This document shows positions 25,801 through 35,695 of a stretch of DNA of 64,000 nucleotides, piece by piece. How positions within the stretch are numbered: position 1 is the first letter of the stretch; each line of letters opens with the position of its first letter. Origin of the DNA: Hydractinia symbiolongicarpus. Its lineage: Eukaryota > Cnidaria > Hydrozoa > Anthoathecata > Hydractiniidae. Under the pieces are notes generated by a model, which was given only the letters and a program-made list of their open reading frames with translations, did not search any database and was not told the origin of the DNA. The stretch spans positions 14,136,001-14,200,000 of the forward strand of contig NC_079887.1 in NCBI RefSeq assembly GCF_029227915.1, read 5' to 3'. A program made the position numbers and the translations under genes.

Positions 25801-26707
25801 TGAAAGGTAATTTGATAGAATTTTTTAAGCTAATATATAAAAGTTGCGAGTATATATGTAATGGAGAAACAATAGGTAGCAAAAACCATTTTGATAGCCT
25901 AATTAGGGGAGATAAATGGCCTATAGGCTATGACAGACTAATTAGCCTAATTTGCAGTTATCCACTGCTAAAATGCATGGTGTATGTACAGCTGTAGTAG
26001 CTACCTGCTGATGCAACTTTTTCAATGATTTCTTCCCTACTGCAATTTTCTACATTTTGACCATCAACAGATACTAAACGATCACCAGGCAATAAACCAA
26101 GAGACGTATTATCATTTGTAGGTTCAACAAAATGAACAACTTTATCACCATCTTTTTTTACGGTAGATCTTCTTAATGCAATACCATAGTCACCATCCTG
26201 TTTTCTTGTAACAGTAACTTCTCTAGTGGAATTGGAATTAGGCTCCGTTTTTACTTCAGGCAATTTTAAATTAACTCCTTTTAATTTTTCTTCTGTTGCT
26301 CGTAAAACATCAGCAGCAAAACTTTGGAAAGTCAATGATGAATCAGTTCCAAAATCTAAACTAAGTGATCCACTATTGGAGACTTGACGTTGATGGCTAT
26401 TAACAGAAGAATTCTGCTTGCGTGTATCATTATTTGTTTCTTCTACAACAGGTTTCATTATTTGATGAGGTGCACGAACAAAATGTCTTTGAGTAACTGT
26501 ATTTCCAAAACTTTCTTCAACACGTATGCCGTCTGTATCAGGAGAATCTTGGTCCTGCAAATTCTCATGTTTCTTTTTGTCTCTCCTTCCAAATATAAAA
26601 AGTTTCGAATGCCTTTTTAAAGAACCATTTTTTTCCTTCTCCCCCTCCTCATCAGAAGTAAAAAATGAACCTTTTCTTTCCTTGTCTCTTTTCGACCTTC
26701 GAAACAT
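770..26707 (-). CDS. MYO18A: Unconventional myosin XVIII (MYO18-like), 24 exons, 3' end outside window
   Basis: Actin-binding scaffold myosin. Coding exons, 5' to 3': 26707-26005, 25091-24949, 21453-21256, 20951-20775, 19537-19327, 18604-18462, 15137-14973, 14365-14221, 13654-13116, 12908-12828, 11792-11657, 11364-11202, 11037-10881, 10056-9855, 6665-6565, 6119-6054, 5710-5582, 5444-5301, 4841-4752, 3794-3675, 3392-3260, 2825-2698, 2082-1928, 989-770. Every junction is GT-AG and the phases join without a stop, giving about 1,483 codons. Order: basic/acidic N-terminus, PDZ (about 163-245), SH3-like start, motor, converter and IQ, then coiled coil. Family-specific landmarks are the PDZ plus motor combination, GYPDHMNFSEFLRRF, LRNWPWW-type lever text (here VRNWPWWRVYTK) and HETAERERLEEDL in the tail. 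The last exon ends at a GTAAGT donor, so the rest of the tail lies beyond position 1. MYO18A versus MYO18B cannot be decided; invertebrates often have one gene, so the symbol is the nearest vertebrate name. Confidence 0.94.
2411..2484. repeat. Perfect 37-bp tandem duplication in a MYO18 intron
   Basis: The unit beginning GCTGTCTACGCTCCAATAAT at 2411 is repeated exactly at 2448. It lies between exons 22 and 23. The identity points to a recent duplication. Confidence 0.9.
5301..6665 (-). CDS. MYO18 converter and IQ lever-arm exons 15-18
   Basis: Part of the myosin XVIII gene, residues about 1055-1201. Exon 15 (6665-6565) begins GYPDHMNFSEFLRRFSILLP, the conserved converter. Exon 16 (6119-6054) is short, with LDLEDRSYKLGISQ. 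Exon 17 (5710-5582) has IFFRSGVLPQLED, then an IQ-like motif FQALCRGVLARRNLKKLK. Exon 18 (5444-5301) has AIRCVQKNVRKF, then VRNWPWWRVYTKVLPLL, which marks the end of the lever and the start of the tail in class II and XVIII myosins. The single clear IQ-like site probably binds a light chain or calmodulin; this is inferred from the family. Confidence 0.93.
5948..6017. repeat. Perfect 35-bp tandem duplication in a MYO18 intron
   Basis: The AT-rich unit starting GAATAAATAACAAATTATG occurs twice in direct succession, starting at 5948 and 5983. It lies in the intron between exons 16 and 17, ending 36 bases from exon 16. Confidence 0.9.
6666..9854. other. Large MYO18 intron with low-complexity DNA
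   Basis: Intron between exons 14 and 15. It contains a (CT)n run at about 7635-7655, a long A/C-rich AACAAC-type stretch at about 8020-8260, and an ACAA/AAAC-rich stretch at about 8998-9090. A small palindrome (AATAATGGTT with AACCATTATT) sits near 9630-9664. ORFs called here on either strand are low-complexity shadows. No gene is seen. Confidence 0.7.
9855..21453 (-). CDS. MYO18 motor-domain exons 3-14
   Basis: Part of the myosin XVIII gene, residues about 283-1054. Exon 3 carries the SH3-like start (SEKVWLVHQGGYSAG, KVKLDHGGEVVEVEEDAVEK). Exon 4 carries the myosin signature FDKVEDLCTLRYLNE and GSLTYTYAG. Exon 5 holds the P-loop, read as GCAGSGKT at about 448-455 instead of the usual GESGAGKT. 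The switch-I region reads LSHNASFGRF. The switch-II region in exon 9 reads MYDGPGFQN (about 760-767) instead of DIxGFE. Exon 9 also contains a Ser/Arg-rich surface loop (SRSRSGSTLSRSNSTASRSS), matching the variable loop seen in vertebrate MYO18. Exon 14 has TTVHFVYCFLPEP and ESMRIHRQG before the converter. Vertebrate MYO18 motors hydrolyse ATP very poorly, and the altered motifs here suggest the same. Confidence 0.93.
11155..11196. repeat. (CAGA)n microsatellite beside a MYO18 exon
   Basis: An imperfect CAGACAGACAGG-type run ends a few bases from the splice donor of exon 12 (exon end at 11202). Length variation here could reach the splice site. Confidence 0.8.
14590..14710 (+). repeat. Possible degenerate tRNA-derived SINE fragment
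   Basis: On the plus strand, GCAGTGTAATGGGTG resembles an A box. About 45 bases later GGATCAAATTCC resembles a B box (GGTTCAAATCC). No tail or target duplication was seen. It lies in a MYO18 intron. The call rests only on spacing and loose box similarity. Confidence 0.25.
15433..18388. mobile_element. 2,956-bp inverted-repeat transposable element in a MYO18 intron
   Basis: The left end (TGTGACGATTCCAGGGAA...) is matched by its reverse complement at the right end over at least 28 bases. Both ends are flanked by TATA (15429-15432 and 18389-18392), a TA or TATA target duplication. About 200 bp inside each end are many copies of TTAGCGAT and TTATCGATA in both orientations, a pattern expected for protein-binding sites. 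A directly repeated block of about 185 bp lies near 15950-16135 and 16155-16335. The longest internal ORFs are 68 and 87 codons and look like no transposase, so the copy is probably non-autonomous. The superfamily is not assigned. It separates MYO18 exons 6 and 7. Confidence 0.85.
20045..20205 (-). repeat. Probable degenerate tRNA-headed SINE
   Basis: On the minus strand the text GCCGCACGTAGTCTAGTGGG resembles a tRNA 5' half with an A box. About 40 bases later GATTGAATCC resembles a B box. The region is GC-richer than its surroundings. It lies in the MYO18 intron between exons 4 and 5. Confidence 0.35.
25373..25495 (-). repeat. ACTAGT/hairpin dispersed repeat, copy 1
   Basis: On the minus strand it starts ACTAGTTGTTAACCCATGG with the hairpin CCCATGGAAAAATCCATGGG. 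It ends CAGACGTATACAGGTATTAT, then TTTTTAGAT. The same start, hairpin and end occur in the copy at 59146-59292 with about 20-25% divergence. It lies in the MYO18 intron between exons 2 and 3. The class is unknown; a terminal hairpin is reminiscent of rolling-circle elements, but canonical ends were not found. Confidence 0.65.
26005..26707 (-). CDS. MYO18 exon 1: N-terminal KE/Ser region and most of the PDZ domain
   Basis: Part of the myosin XVIII gene. The first 45 residues are strongly charged (MFRRSKRDKERK, then DEEGEKEK and FGRRDKKK), like the KE-rich start of long vertebrate MYO18A isoforms. Residues about 60-160 are Ser/Gln-rich and probably disordered. The PDZ domain starts near residue 163 (VTVTRKQ) and has the carboxylate-loop equivalent DYGIAL and the core GLLPGDRLVSVDG. 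It finishes in the next exon (TLKVAPVP, 25091-24949). The exon ends in phase 1 at a CAG/GTAG donor. The ATG at 26707 is the obvious start, but an upstream spliced exon could extend the protein in frame. In the family, this region gives PDZ-dependent membrane or Golgi targeting; that role is inferred here. Confidence 0.92.
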
Positions 26708-26926
26708 TTGAGTTGATCTAATTGAGCTATACTAAGTGGGACATGCACGTATCAATGATCTCTCACATATTTAAGTGCTAACCATCAATGACACATTTCT
26801 GAGGTTTAAAAAAATTCCTTAGCATTTGTTTTTTTTGCAGCTCACATTTGCATCAAGCTCCAAACAATCCAATATGGTAGAAAGAAATTATAAACTCCAT
26901 CACAGGGTTTATTTTTTTTTTCTTAC

Positions 26927-27130
26927 CGTGTAGTTACGCCGCCATCTTCAAACAACAACCGCCGCCTCCTTTGAATGCAACACGTCGTGCGCATTTGCAA
27001 AGCATAGCAGGGCTGGTGAAACAAACTGTTTTTGTCATGACTCACCCCTACTCTTTCTTTGTAAAAGCCAATTTTCAAACGCTCGTTATGCACCAATAAC
27101 GACGACGATCTACGAGACCTCATCCGCCTC
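26927..27130 (-). other. Probable 5' exon of MYO18 (5' UTR or N-terminal extension)
   Basis: The minus strand is open from an ATG at 27123 to a consensus donor (CACG/GTAAGA) at 26927. The 65-odd residues are Arg/Ser-rich and not recognised. The exon ends in phase 2. Two AGs just before the ATG at 26707 (TATAG/CTC and AATTAG/ATC) would both join in frame to MFRRSK without a stop. So the exon could add about 70 residues, or simply be 5' UTR. It lies next to the gene's presumed start. Its upstream limit is not visible, so the given end is approximate. Confidence 0.45.
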
Positions 27131-29050
27131 TTCTCCTCGAGAATAGGGTTTGGGAGTTAAGCTGCGAAGGAAGAGTCATGGACACTGCAATAAAATCCGT
27201 TTATAGCAGACACCTTGTAATAGCCACACTTTTCGCTAAACCAGTTAAATCGCTGTTAAACTCCTAGGAAAACTTCAATATATTTTATACCGAATAGCGC
27301 AAACGTTTCTTTAAGGGGAAGCACACCAATTTTCCGAGCGAGTTAAAAACACTCTGTTTCGAGGCGCCTTGTCCCTTTTCTTTCCCTGATGGAAAGAAGT
27401 TAAAATTAGTGGCAACTTTAATAATAGAAGTGTAAGCTAGATCAAACTGTTTATTTTAAAAACCCTAGGAAATAAGATCAAAGATTGAGATTAATTTGAA
27501 AATTTTCTTAATATTCAAGAACCTTGATTACAAAAGTTGTAAGTAAGTTTTGATTTTCCTTTCGTCTGTCAGTGTCACTTTAGTTTTAATTTTATTAGAA
27601 ACAAACTTAATCCCATCTTTCCACTTATCTTTTCAAATTATTCTTCCGACCTTTTCATATCAAATATTCATTCATAGAAATGTCTACTGAAACCAAGTCA
27701 ACGAAGGACAAATTTTTATAGCATCACCTAAGTCACCTGGCGTTGGTGGTCTTCACACCTACGAAGGAGTTTAAATGGTAGATCTGCATAATTGAAAAAC
27801 TATAGATCGCTGCGTCTGGAATTTGTGACGCACTGGAATTAGATAAAATCAAACTAGACAGAAGAAAAAAAAAACTGAGTCATTAAAAAGTTTTACATAA
27901 AAATGGTAAAGTAAGATAAATTACAATTCTTGGAACATTATCAACACACTAATTCAGACTTCTGAACAGCAAAATACACCAGTAATGTACAGCGATTGCG
28001 AAACAATGCAGGTTTTTAACTGGTATTCACAATACTTCGCTGTACAGATATCCTACTTATAAATCACGTATTTTTATATCTACATAAATATCAATACATT
28101 AGAACTTTTTTTCACCGAATGTATATACCTTTTAATAAATCTTTCTACTGTTTACTCGACCACGTCCCCTGAGCTTGCTAGGTCTCTTTGGCACGAAATC
28201 CATCAAGTTTTGAGAATGGGTTGCAGTGCACGAACTAAAGAGTTTACTTGGAAGAGGAGTGGCGAAAGAGAGAAACTTTTTGATAAACCACAAAGCTAAT
28301 TTTCACATGGTTGTTCCTTAAAAAAACAAAAATCCTGGCCTTTTGCGCAAAAACCCATTTCATATTCCAAAAAAAATATTTTTTAAAATATTAAAGAATA
28401 TTGGCCAAACGTAACAACACCCACCCTCAACCCTACTCTCCAGAAAATAAAAAAGGAAAAGAATAAATCATCACAGGATCAAATATTTTATTTTTGTACA
28501 TTTAAAATAATTACGTAATTGTCAACCAATAGCGTTTAAGCGTGAGCAGAACGAACCCTCACCTAAACAATAATGGCAGCTCCAACACGATTAATATTAG
28601 TTTAATTTATATAACACAGCTTTGAACCCAACTCCGCTTTGTTTTTACAAGAAAGAGAATTGGGTACTAAGGTTGTTTACAGGATAAAAATCTATACAAA
28701 TATACACTTTCCTTAACTAAAAATTTGACTTAGACCACAGGCAGGTTTTTCGCTAAAACTTTTCTGCATTAGGATTACAACTTTGAAAGCATTGTGTTTG
28801 TTTAAATAATCGCGGAGAAAAGAAACATTTTTAAGCTAAAACTACAAAGTTCTAACCAATAAATTTAATATCCCTTTATAAATAGAGAAAAGACAGCTAA
28901 CTTTATTTTTTTTGTCTCTTACATCATTTTTTTTTCACATTACGAAAAGACTTAGCGAGGCGTTTAGTGAAAAGCAAACACACAAATTTTAAGTGGGATT
29001 TAGAAAGACTAGATATGAAGCAAGTTAAATATCCTATTTATAAAATCTGC
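27131..29050. other. Spacer between MYO18 and UNC119
   Basis: AT-rich DNA with no ORF of note. It should hold the upstream region of the minus-strand myosin gene (near 27130) and the 3' UTR of UNC119 (just below 29099). No clear TATA box or polyadenylation site could be fixed by eye. Confidence 0.5.
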
Positions 29051-29111
29051 ACGGCATCATCTGTCGTACGCACGGCATCATCTGTCGTATGCGCAGCATC
29101 ATCCATCGTAC
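29049..29111. repeat. Three 21-bp repeats overlapping the UNC119 stop codon
   Basis: Units start at 29049, 29070 and 29091, with the core GCACGGCATCATCTGTCGTAC. The third, most diverged unit contains the last codons and the TGA of UNC119 (29099-29101). The other two lie in the 3' UTR. The unit equals seven codons, so the array looks like an expansion of the end of the coding sequence into the UTR. Confidence 0.85.
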
Positions 29112-32100
29112 GCATAATCAGCTTTATTATGCATCACTAGTTCATCGTTAACGAAATAAAAACTATCGGATTTTGTTTCGTAAGGAGCTCTCACCATCTC
29201 AGCAACTAAACGAAAAAAAATTGTAGAAAAAATACTTAACACCAGTTGCAGGGACCATGAAAAATCCACTTTACGAAATTACACACATATTATTATATAA
29301 CACAAGTCGTTATTCCGTGGATCTACGGAAATTTGGTCTTCGCTATTCGTAGATTAAGAAGCTGATAGAACAGCAGAGAAGGTAAACAAACTTACTTTCT
29401 TCTTCAGACAAACCAGGAAATTCATATATATGTTCACATGTGTTTTTACTGTTAGGCATGCAAAATCCAAACGTGAAGTCAAAACTCTTTAGTAATTTAT
29501 CTTTAAAGTAGTGTTTCTCAATCATTCGAAAGTTCTCCACTGGTTTAGGGCCAACTGTGAATTCAACTCTAAAAAAACATAGATACATATATTTGGGTTT
29601 ACTTAAGGCGTGGTAGATGATCTCACGTTGAATTGCTCATACAAATACTTCAACTGATTTATGAACAGCAGAGGAAGGGAAGGGTTGGAGGGTGGGATTT
29701 TGAAAAAATGTATGAGACAAATGCGAGATTGTAAGAATGAATCGGTTTGTTCAACACACATACAAGGGTAAATAGAATTGCATAAAATAAAAATCTCACG
29801 ACTTACGTGGCACCAACTGAAGTAAGACGCAGAAATTCATCAGTGAAACGATACCTAACAAATCTTCCAGAATCGGGATCGTCCTCGTCTATTTCCATTT
29901 CGTCATCAGGATCTTCCTCAGGTTTAGCTATTTCAAACAATACAGCACCTGATTCAATATCACGAATTTTGAAACGAGTGAAGTCAATTTGATAGGGATT
30001 CTTTCGGCCATCAACTAAGTAACCTAAATTCAAGAAATATAAGAAGAGAATGACCATGTACCCCGTACAAAGTATTTAGCTGTGTTTTCAGGTAGTATAA
30101 ACTTTTTCACATTATTATAAATAAACCATAAAAATAATACTAAAAAAAGAACTTATGATGTTGGCATCTGTTCACTCCAATTTGTAGCAAAAATTGACAT
30201 GCCCTATTTTTGACCTATGGCTTAACCATGACAGAACATTTGCAATAAAATACCTGAAGGGGTTAAATTTCACAAGTACTGTTGTTTTTTTATATTTTGC
30301 AGGCATTGACATTCCTCAAAAAGCTCTGACTATTAATTACTGTTCTTTAAAACACGAAACTCCTTGCATTTCGCCGAGCCACATTTGTATGAGAAATTTC
30401 GAGTAGAAAGTCACCACTTAACGTCTTTAAAGATTTTTTTATTTTTTTTGTCTTCCAATCACTTTTAATAGATGCAGACATAAAAGAATATTTAGTTATT
30501 GCCTACTAAAACTTTTTGATAAAAAGCATAATTTTTATGCTATATGTTGATTTTGTGATGTATAAGAATGTTTTAATTACAAAAAATGTAAGTGTTTCTT
30601 CTAGTTCCCCTAGACTTACTTTTGTCAGTAACTTAACCTGAGCTAAAACTTTCTGACTTTTTATAAAATTTCATAAGCGCCAAGAATATATAAAAAAAAA
30701 TTGATATGACGTCACACCTGTTGTCATGGTGACACATCTGTCAACAGGTAGTATAAAAAAAAAACTAAATTTTTTGTAGAAATTGTTGCACATTTAATTT
30801 ATGCATTACTTATAGGTTTTTTAAACATATTTATTTGTTTATAGGTCTCAGAGCCCCCAAATAGCCCAGCTTGAATAGGACTAAACTTTTTTGTCAATCA
30901 TTTTCTTAAATTCTCAAAAGATATTGTATATAACTTGAGTTAGTTCATTTTTTCATGTGTCATGTATGCAAATTCATTTCTCTCCACTGCAATGCCTTCT
31001 TTTTGCGATTGATTGATATTTATGACCCAATAAACTCCCTTTCTTTTGTTTCCTAATGTACCCAAATACTATCGAACAACCTGTTTTTAAATATTATGTT
31101 TGTATGCTAGGTGTGTATTCTACACGTAAGCACAATCAAGCACAATGCACAATAGCTTTTTTGAAAATATTAGTAAAGAGAAAAATAATTTTCAACAACT
31201 AAATTAACAAATCAGCTGACATCAATATTTATATACCTATATTAACATAAGCGAAAATCTAAAATGTCTTTGTTCATTGAAAAAACTGTACATTTACGCA
31301 ATAATCTATTACAATTTTGTTGCAGATAATTTTTTCCTTTGAAAAATCCCTTAATAAAAAGCCATCTGTCTGTCTGTTCAACGGTTGCCCCACAGCTCTA
31401 TTTCAAGCCTGAGTTTGAGTGATCTTAATATTTGAAGTTATAACAGGAATGCACAAAATACCGATGTCTGTAATTCAGGCAATCTGTGCAGTAGCAAATG
31501 TGCTAATAATGAGTATAATAAAGATTTTTTTGTATTAAATTTTTAAGCCATGTTTGGTCTGCGGTTTCCCTGCCCCCACAACTCTTAATTAGCTTTCCCA
31601 AACAGAAACAAACTAAAGAAAGGAACAAGAGCAATATATTTTACTAAGTAAATTTAAGAGCTGACATTCAGTTTGTATGCAAGCGTTGCAAAGGTGAGAT
31701 TATAGACAATGAATTATTTTCAGGTTTAATGATGTATAACAGTGGCTAGTTAGAGATAGTTCAGAACTTCTGTTACTTAGGTGATATGTTGGGTAGTGAA
31801 GGAGGTGTTAAAAAAGTGTTGCTTGCAGGATAGGTTCTGTTTCTAAAGTCTTGTCAATTTAGGCAAAAGGTAGGTTGTATAAGAAGTGTTATGTTGTACG
31901 GTAGTGAGACATGGGCAAAGCCCAAAAGGAAGACCGGGAAAGCCTTGGGAGAAGTTATAAGGACAAACCTGATGCAAAGGAATTTGAGGTTAGAACTAAC
32001 CCAGTGTAGCTCAGATTGGAAAAGAGTCTTAATACCCAGTTCAACCCATGCTAGCATGGGAAACAGACGTAAATAGGAGAATGATGATGATGATTTACAC

Positions 32101-35100
32101 ACTTTTCTATAATATCATCAGAAGCTTAAAATTTTCAAAATAGTGATTGTTTCAGCCTAAATTCAATTTGGTGGATTCTAACACTGTTTGAAGTTTTAAC
32201 AATGTATATTTGAAGTTTATTAGCCAAAAGATATTTAACAACATGCCCATTTTAAAAAAAACTAATCATATGTTTAGACTGGATTTTTTAACAATTTTAA
32301 TTATTTGAGTCTCAGATGTTTCTTTTTTCCTTATTTAGCCCTAAAAAATCTTATATACAGCCATGGTTTGGTTTTGATATATATGTTTGTAAGTACTTTT
32401 CTGTATATTTGATTCAAGAGAAGTTTAAAGATTTACCATTAATTGGCATTAAAATAATTTTCTTTACCAAAATTTATCACCTTGTGTGTAATTCAATGTT
32501 TACACATGTTGTTTTGTGCTAAACCGTTTTAACAGAAGACACTTATAATTAGCATTCTATTGTTACATAACTAAACTAAATTAGAAACAACAATTTAAAA
32601 GAATTGATTAAAAAAATAATTAAAAATTAATTTTAACCTCAGTGAAATAACGTTAACATAAAACTTTATTTCATTAAATTTTAGTTCTTACTTCTCATTA
32701 GTATATATTTTTATTTCTATACGTTTCTGTGGACAACCCTGAAGAATTTTTCAGTCATGTTATAAACTGTCCCAAAACTTGAATCTTTTTCTTTTCGTGA
32801 TAAAAAGATAAAAACTGTCCTTTATGTTTTCAAAAGGAATCAGCTTGATGTCCTAAGCAATGAGAGTGATCCCACCCCTTGCAAAGAAGTGTTGTGTGCA
32901 TAGTTCACTAAAGTTGTGCTTTGTAAAAAGAGTAAATTTAAATCCCTTGCGTGGACATTTCTTTTTTAAAAATAAAATTAGTTTAATTATAAACTCTTAC
33001 ATCCATAAATTTGTTAACATGGTTGTGGTGCAGCTATCTTGACAGATGAAACTCACATATACAGTACTGGAAAAAGATTGTTTAACATATCGAGAGCGCG
33101 CAACGTGCGTAGACTCCCTCGATATGCGATGTACCACGTTTATAATAATAAGAAACAATTAAAATAAATTGTCGCGATCTATCGAGTATCTAGTATCGTG
33201 ACAAAATCCGTCTCGATGTGTCGCGATGGTATGTGATAATGAGAATAAAGAGAAAGTTTTTTTAATGAGAATAAAGAGAAAGTTTTTTTTTTCAAACACA
33301 TCTCTGCTTTATCTTATTTTTATTTTAAATAGGTGTATATTATAAGAAAATTTTTAACTTTCGTATTTATTAAAGTAATTCTAGCGCATTACTTTTTCAT
33401 GTATTTTTTTTTCTAAGGCTACTTTTCATTCTTAAACTTTTAAAATGCGATCTATCGAAGCTTTTCAATCGTCGTTCTTCATTCTTAAACTTTTAAAACG
33501 CGATCTAAAACGGCATTTCTATCGTCGTTTTTCATTCTTAAACTTTTAAAACGCGATCTAAAAAACATTTCTATCGGCGCTTTTCGTTTATAAACTTTGA
33601 AAATGCGATCTTAAAAAACATTTCTATCGCTGCATTTCGTTTATAAACTTTTTAACCTTAATCTAAAAAAGCATTTCTATCGCTGCATTTCATTCTTAAA
33701 ATTTTAAAAGTCGATCTACAAAACATTTCTATCGTCGCTTTTCGTTTATAACAACTTTTAAAATTTGATCTAAAAATGCATTTCTATCACAGCATTTCGT
33801 TCTTAAGGTTTTAAAATGCGATCTAAAAAAACTTTTCTATCGCCGTTCTTTGTTCTTAAATTTTTAAAATGCGATCTAACGAAGCTTTTCTATCGTCATT
33901 CTTAGTTCATAAATTTTTAAAATGTGATTTAAAAAAGAAAGATTAACGCTAGCTGTATACTCAGATTGTTATGCATAAGTTAAAAAATATAACACAAAGG
34001 AAGTATAATTACATTTAAACATCCGCAATCATTGTTGAATACACTCTTATTTTTAAAATAGTTCTATTATGAAAAAGTGTTAATGGCCTCGATAGCTTCA
34101 AGAATGACATCGAGACGGATGCATCGCGAAGCCCTCTTGATACAATTTGAAAGTAAAAAAATGTCTATCGCGGATCGAGAATACCGTCGCTACACGCGAA
34201 GCGCGATGTTAAACCACCTTTTTCCAGTACTGTAATGATATAAAACAAAAAGATAAAACAGGTGTAATGAGAAAAACGAGAAGTTAGGAAATGAAATAAA
34301 AATCAACAAGAACTGAGAAATATGTCTTTTTACCATGGATACCATCCGTTATTGTAAGTCTGAAGGTTAAAGGTTTAGTTCAGACCCACCTACTCATAAG
34401 GCGTGACATAATTATTGAACAAATCCTAAATAGGTGTTTCTTACATTCCCTTTCTTAATGTGTCTTTGGTAACACTTGTACAACAGCAAAAAATATGTGC
34501 AAGAACTAAATTCGTTATGAATTCGAGTGCCTTTAAAACAGTTAATTAATCACTACATCAGTCTTCATTTTAGACACTTATTATTCCTATTTTAATAAAA
34601 GATTCCTTTAATTTTGCTTTCATTTACTGTGAGCAAAAACAACAGAAGTATTTAATAAACATAACATAATAATAATGAAATATACTAAAAGTATAGTGTG
34701 TCTAATAACCTTTTTCATGACCAATATTGTATTCACGGTGTTTGCTACGTTTTAACTTGTGTATTATTAGTCTATTATTAATTTAACAAAATGGGTGCCA
34801 CAGTTATGTTTTCTTTTACATTGTTTTTTAAACAAATCATTTTTATTTCTAATTTTGTTATTATTATAACAATTATTTTTAGCAAACACCATGGGAACAA
34901 CAACATTGACTGACAAAAATTGCACTTGAAACGGAGGCTAAAAAACAGCTGGCGTACATTTAAAACGAATAACAAAATATGGCTGCGAAATATGATATTT
35001 TCGTAATTTTTTGGGAAAAATTTTTATCCGACCGACTGACTCACTTTTGTAATTAGAAATGACGCTAACCAAAAATATTTTCGACGGTGGCCTTATATAC

Positions 35101-35348
35101 AGGTTTTAACTAACCCTGTCCTGTCAGTCTATTATGCACACTTTCTAAAGAAGCATTACGATTGGATAGAAAAACTTACCATCAGTAGCCTTTTCCAGCT
35201 TTTTAATATCTTCTGGTGAAATTGTATCCTTTCGTAATAACTGTTCTTCAGTGACAGGTTCAGCTTTTTTTGACTTTGCAACCTGGCGACTTAAAAAACC
35301 TCCTCCTTTCTTTTTACCTTTTGAGGTAGCATTCTCTGAAGATGGCAT
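29099..35348 (-). CDS. UNC119: UNC119 lipid-binding chaperone, complete, four exons
   Basis: Exons 35348-35180, 30023-29807, 29568-29396 and 29205-29099 join in phase through GT-AG introns to give 221 residues (human UNC119 has 240). The first 45 residues are basic and disordered ([20 protein letters not shown]). The rest is the beta-sandwich that binds myristoylated N-termini, for example of G-alpha and Src-type proteins, for cilium and membrane delivery. Landmarks: [16 protein letters not shown] (about 67-82), [36 protein letters not shown] (about 127-146), [20 protein letters not shown], and the C-terminus [20 protein letters not shown] followed by [10 protein letters not shown] very acidic loop ([16 protein letters not shown]) replaces the usual linker. 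Intron 1 is about 5.2 kb and carries mobile DNA. One UNC119-type gene is expected in invertebrates; UNC119 and UNC119B cannot be told apart. Confidence 0.96.
31630..32097 (+). pseudogene. Decayed 3' end of a non-LTR retrotransposon
   Basis: Plus-strand fragments read like the C-terminal part of a LINE reverse transcriptase ORF, spread over shifted frames. They are [32 protein letters not shown], then [34 protein letters not shown] and [21 protein letters not shown] with a stop. A (GAT)n tail follows at 32082-32095, typical of such 3' ends. Stops and deletions break the frame, and the catalytic FADD block is absent. It is a 5'-truncated dead copy. The clade (L2/CR1-, Jockey- or RTE-like) is not resolved. 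Confidence 0.75.
33062..34232. mobile_element. Tc1/mariner-like non-autonomous element, 1,171 bp
   Basis: The left end CAGTACTGGAAAAAGATTG and the right end are inverted repeats over about 27 bases. Both are flanked by TA (33060-33061 and 34233-34234), the Tc1/mariner target. The start resembles Tc1 ends (CAGTGCTGG). No transposase ORF is present. Most of the interior is a tandem array. Confidence 0.85.
33420..33930. repeat. Diverged tandem array (units of about 55-60 bp) inside the Tc1-like element
   Basis: About nine units share CTTTTCATTCTTAAACTTTT, then AAAATGCGATCTAAAAA and CATTTCTATCG. Units differ by substitutions and small indels, so the array is old. It forms the centre of the 33062-34232 element. 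Confidence 0.8.
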
Positions 35349-35695
35349 ATTTAAAAAAAAACGTTTTAGGATTAAATTCTACTAAAACAAATGCCTTTAC
35401 ATATCTGGTAAAAAAACTTCACCTGTGCGAAAATTCACTTTTAAAATGTATTTACAAACACTGCCAGAGAAATCAGCTAAATTGAAATTTGTAATCGGTG
35501 ATCAATCAAACTATTTTTTTTTTCGCAAGAGAAATGTGTTTACACACGTAACTGAGTACTACTGGCCAGCATAGATGGTTTCGTAAGTCCACTATGTTTT
35601 CCCGTAGCTTGTATTTCTCACCTGAGCAAAGTTGATTTGTCTAAAAAAAAAACAGGAGCGCAGCACACCACGTTTGTTAGAAGAAACGGAACAGA

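Larger units (their letters stand above)
30024..35179. other. UNC119 intron 1 with inserted elements
   Basis: The intron holds a decayed non-LTR retrotransposon end (about 31630-32097) and a Tc1-like element (33062-34232), both listed separately. Between them the sequence is AT-rich without coding text. A short imperfect hairpin (ACCTGTTGTC...GACA...CAACAGGT) lies at about 30716-30748. Confidence 0.6.

Noticed and set aside
30690-30750. Possible CRE (TGACGTCA-like) and hairpin in the UNC119 intron
   Set aside because: A single GACGTCA match far from either candidate promoter is not enough to call a regulatory site.
32860-33042. Plus-strand ORF of 60 codons before the Tc1-like element
   Set aside because: Random AT-rich ORF, without domain text, splice context or relation to the transposon ends.
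33420-33930. CRISPR-like array
   Set aside because: The units are whole diverged tandem repeats without conserved-repeat/unique-spacer structure, inside a eukaryotic transposable element.
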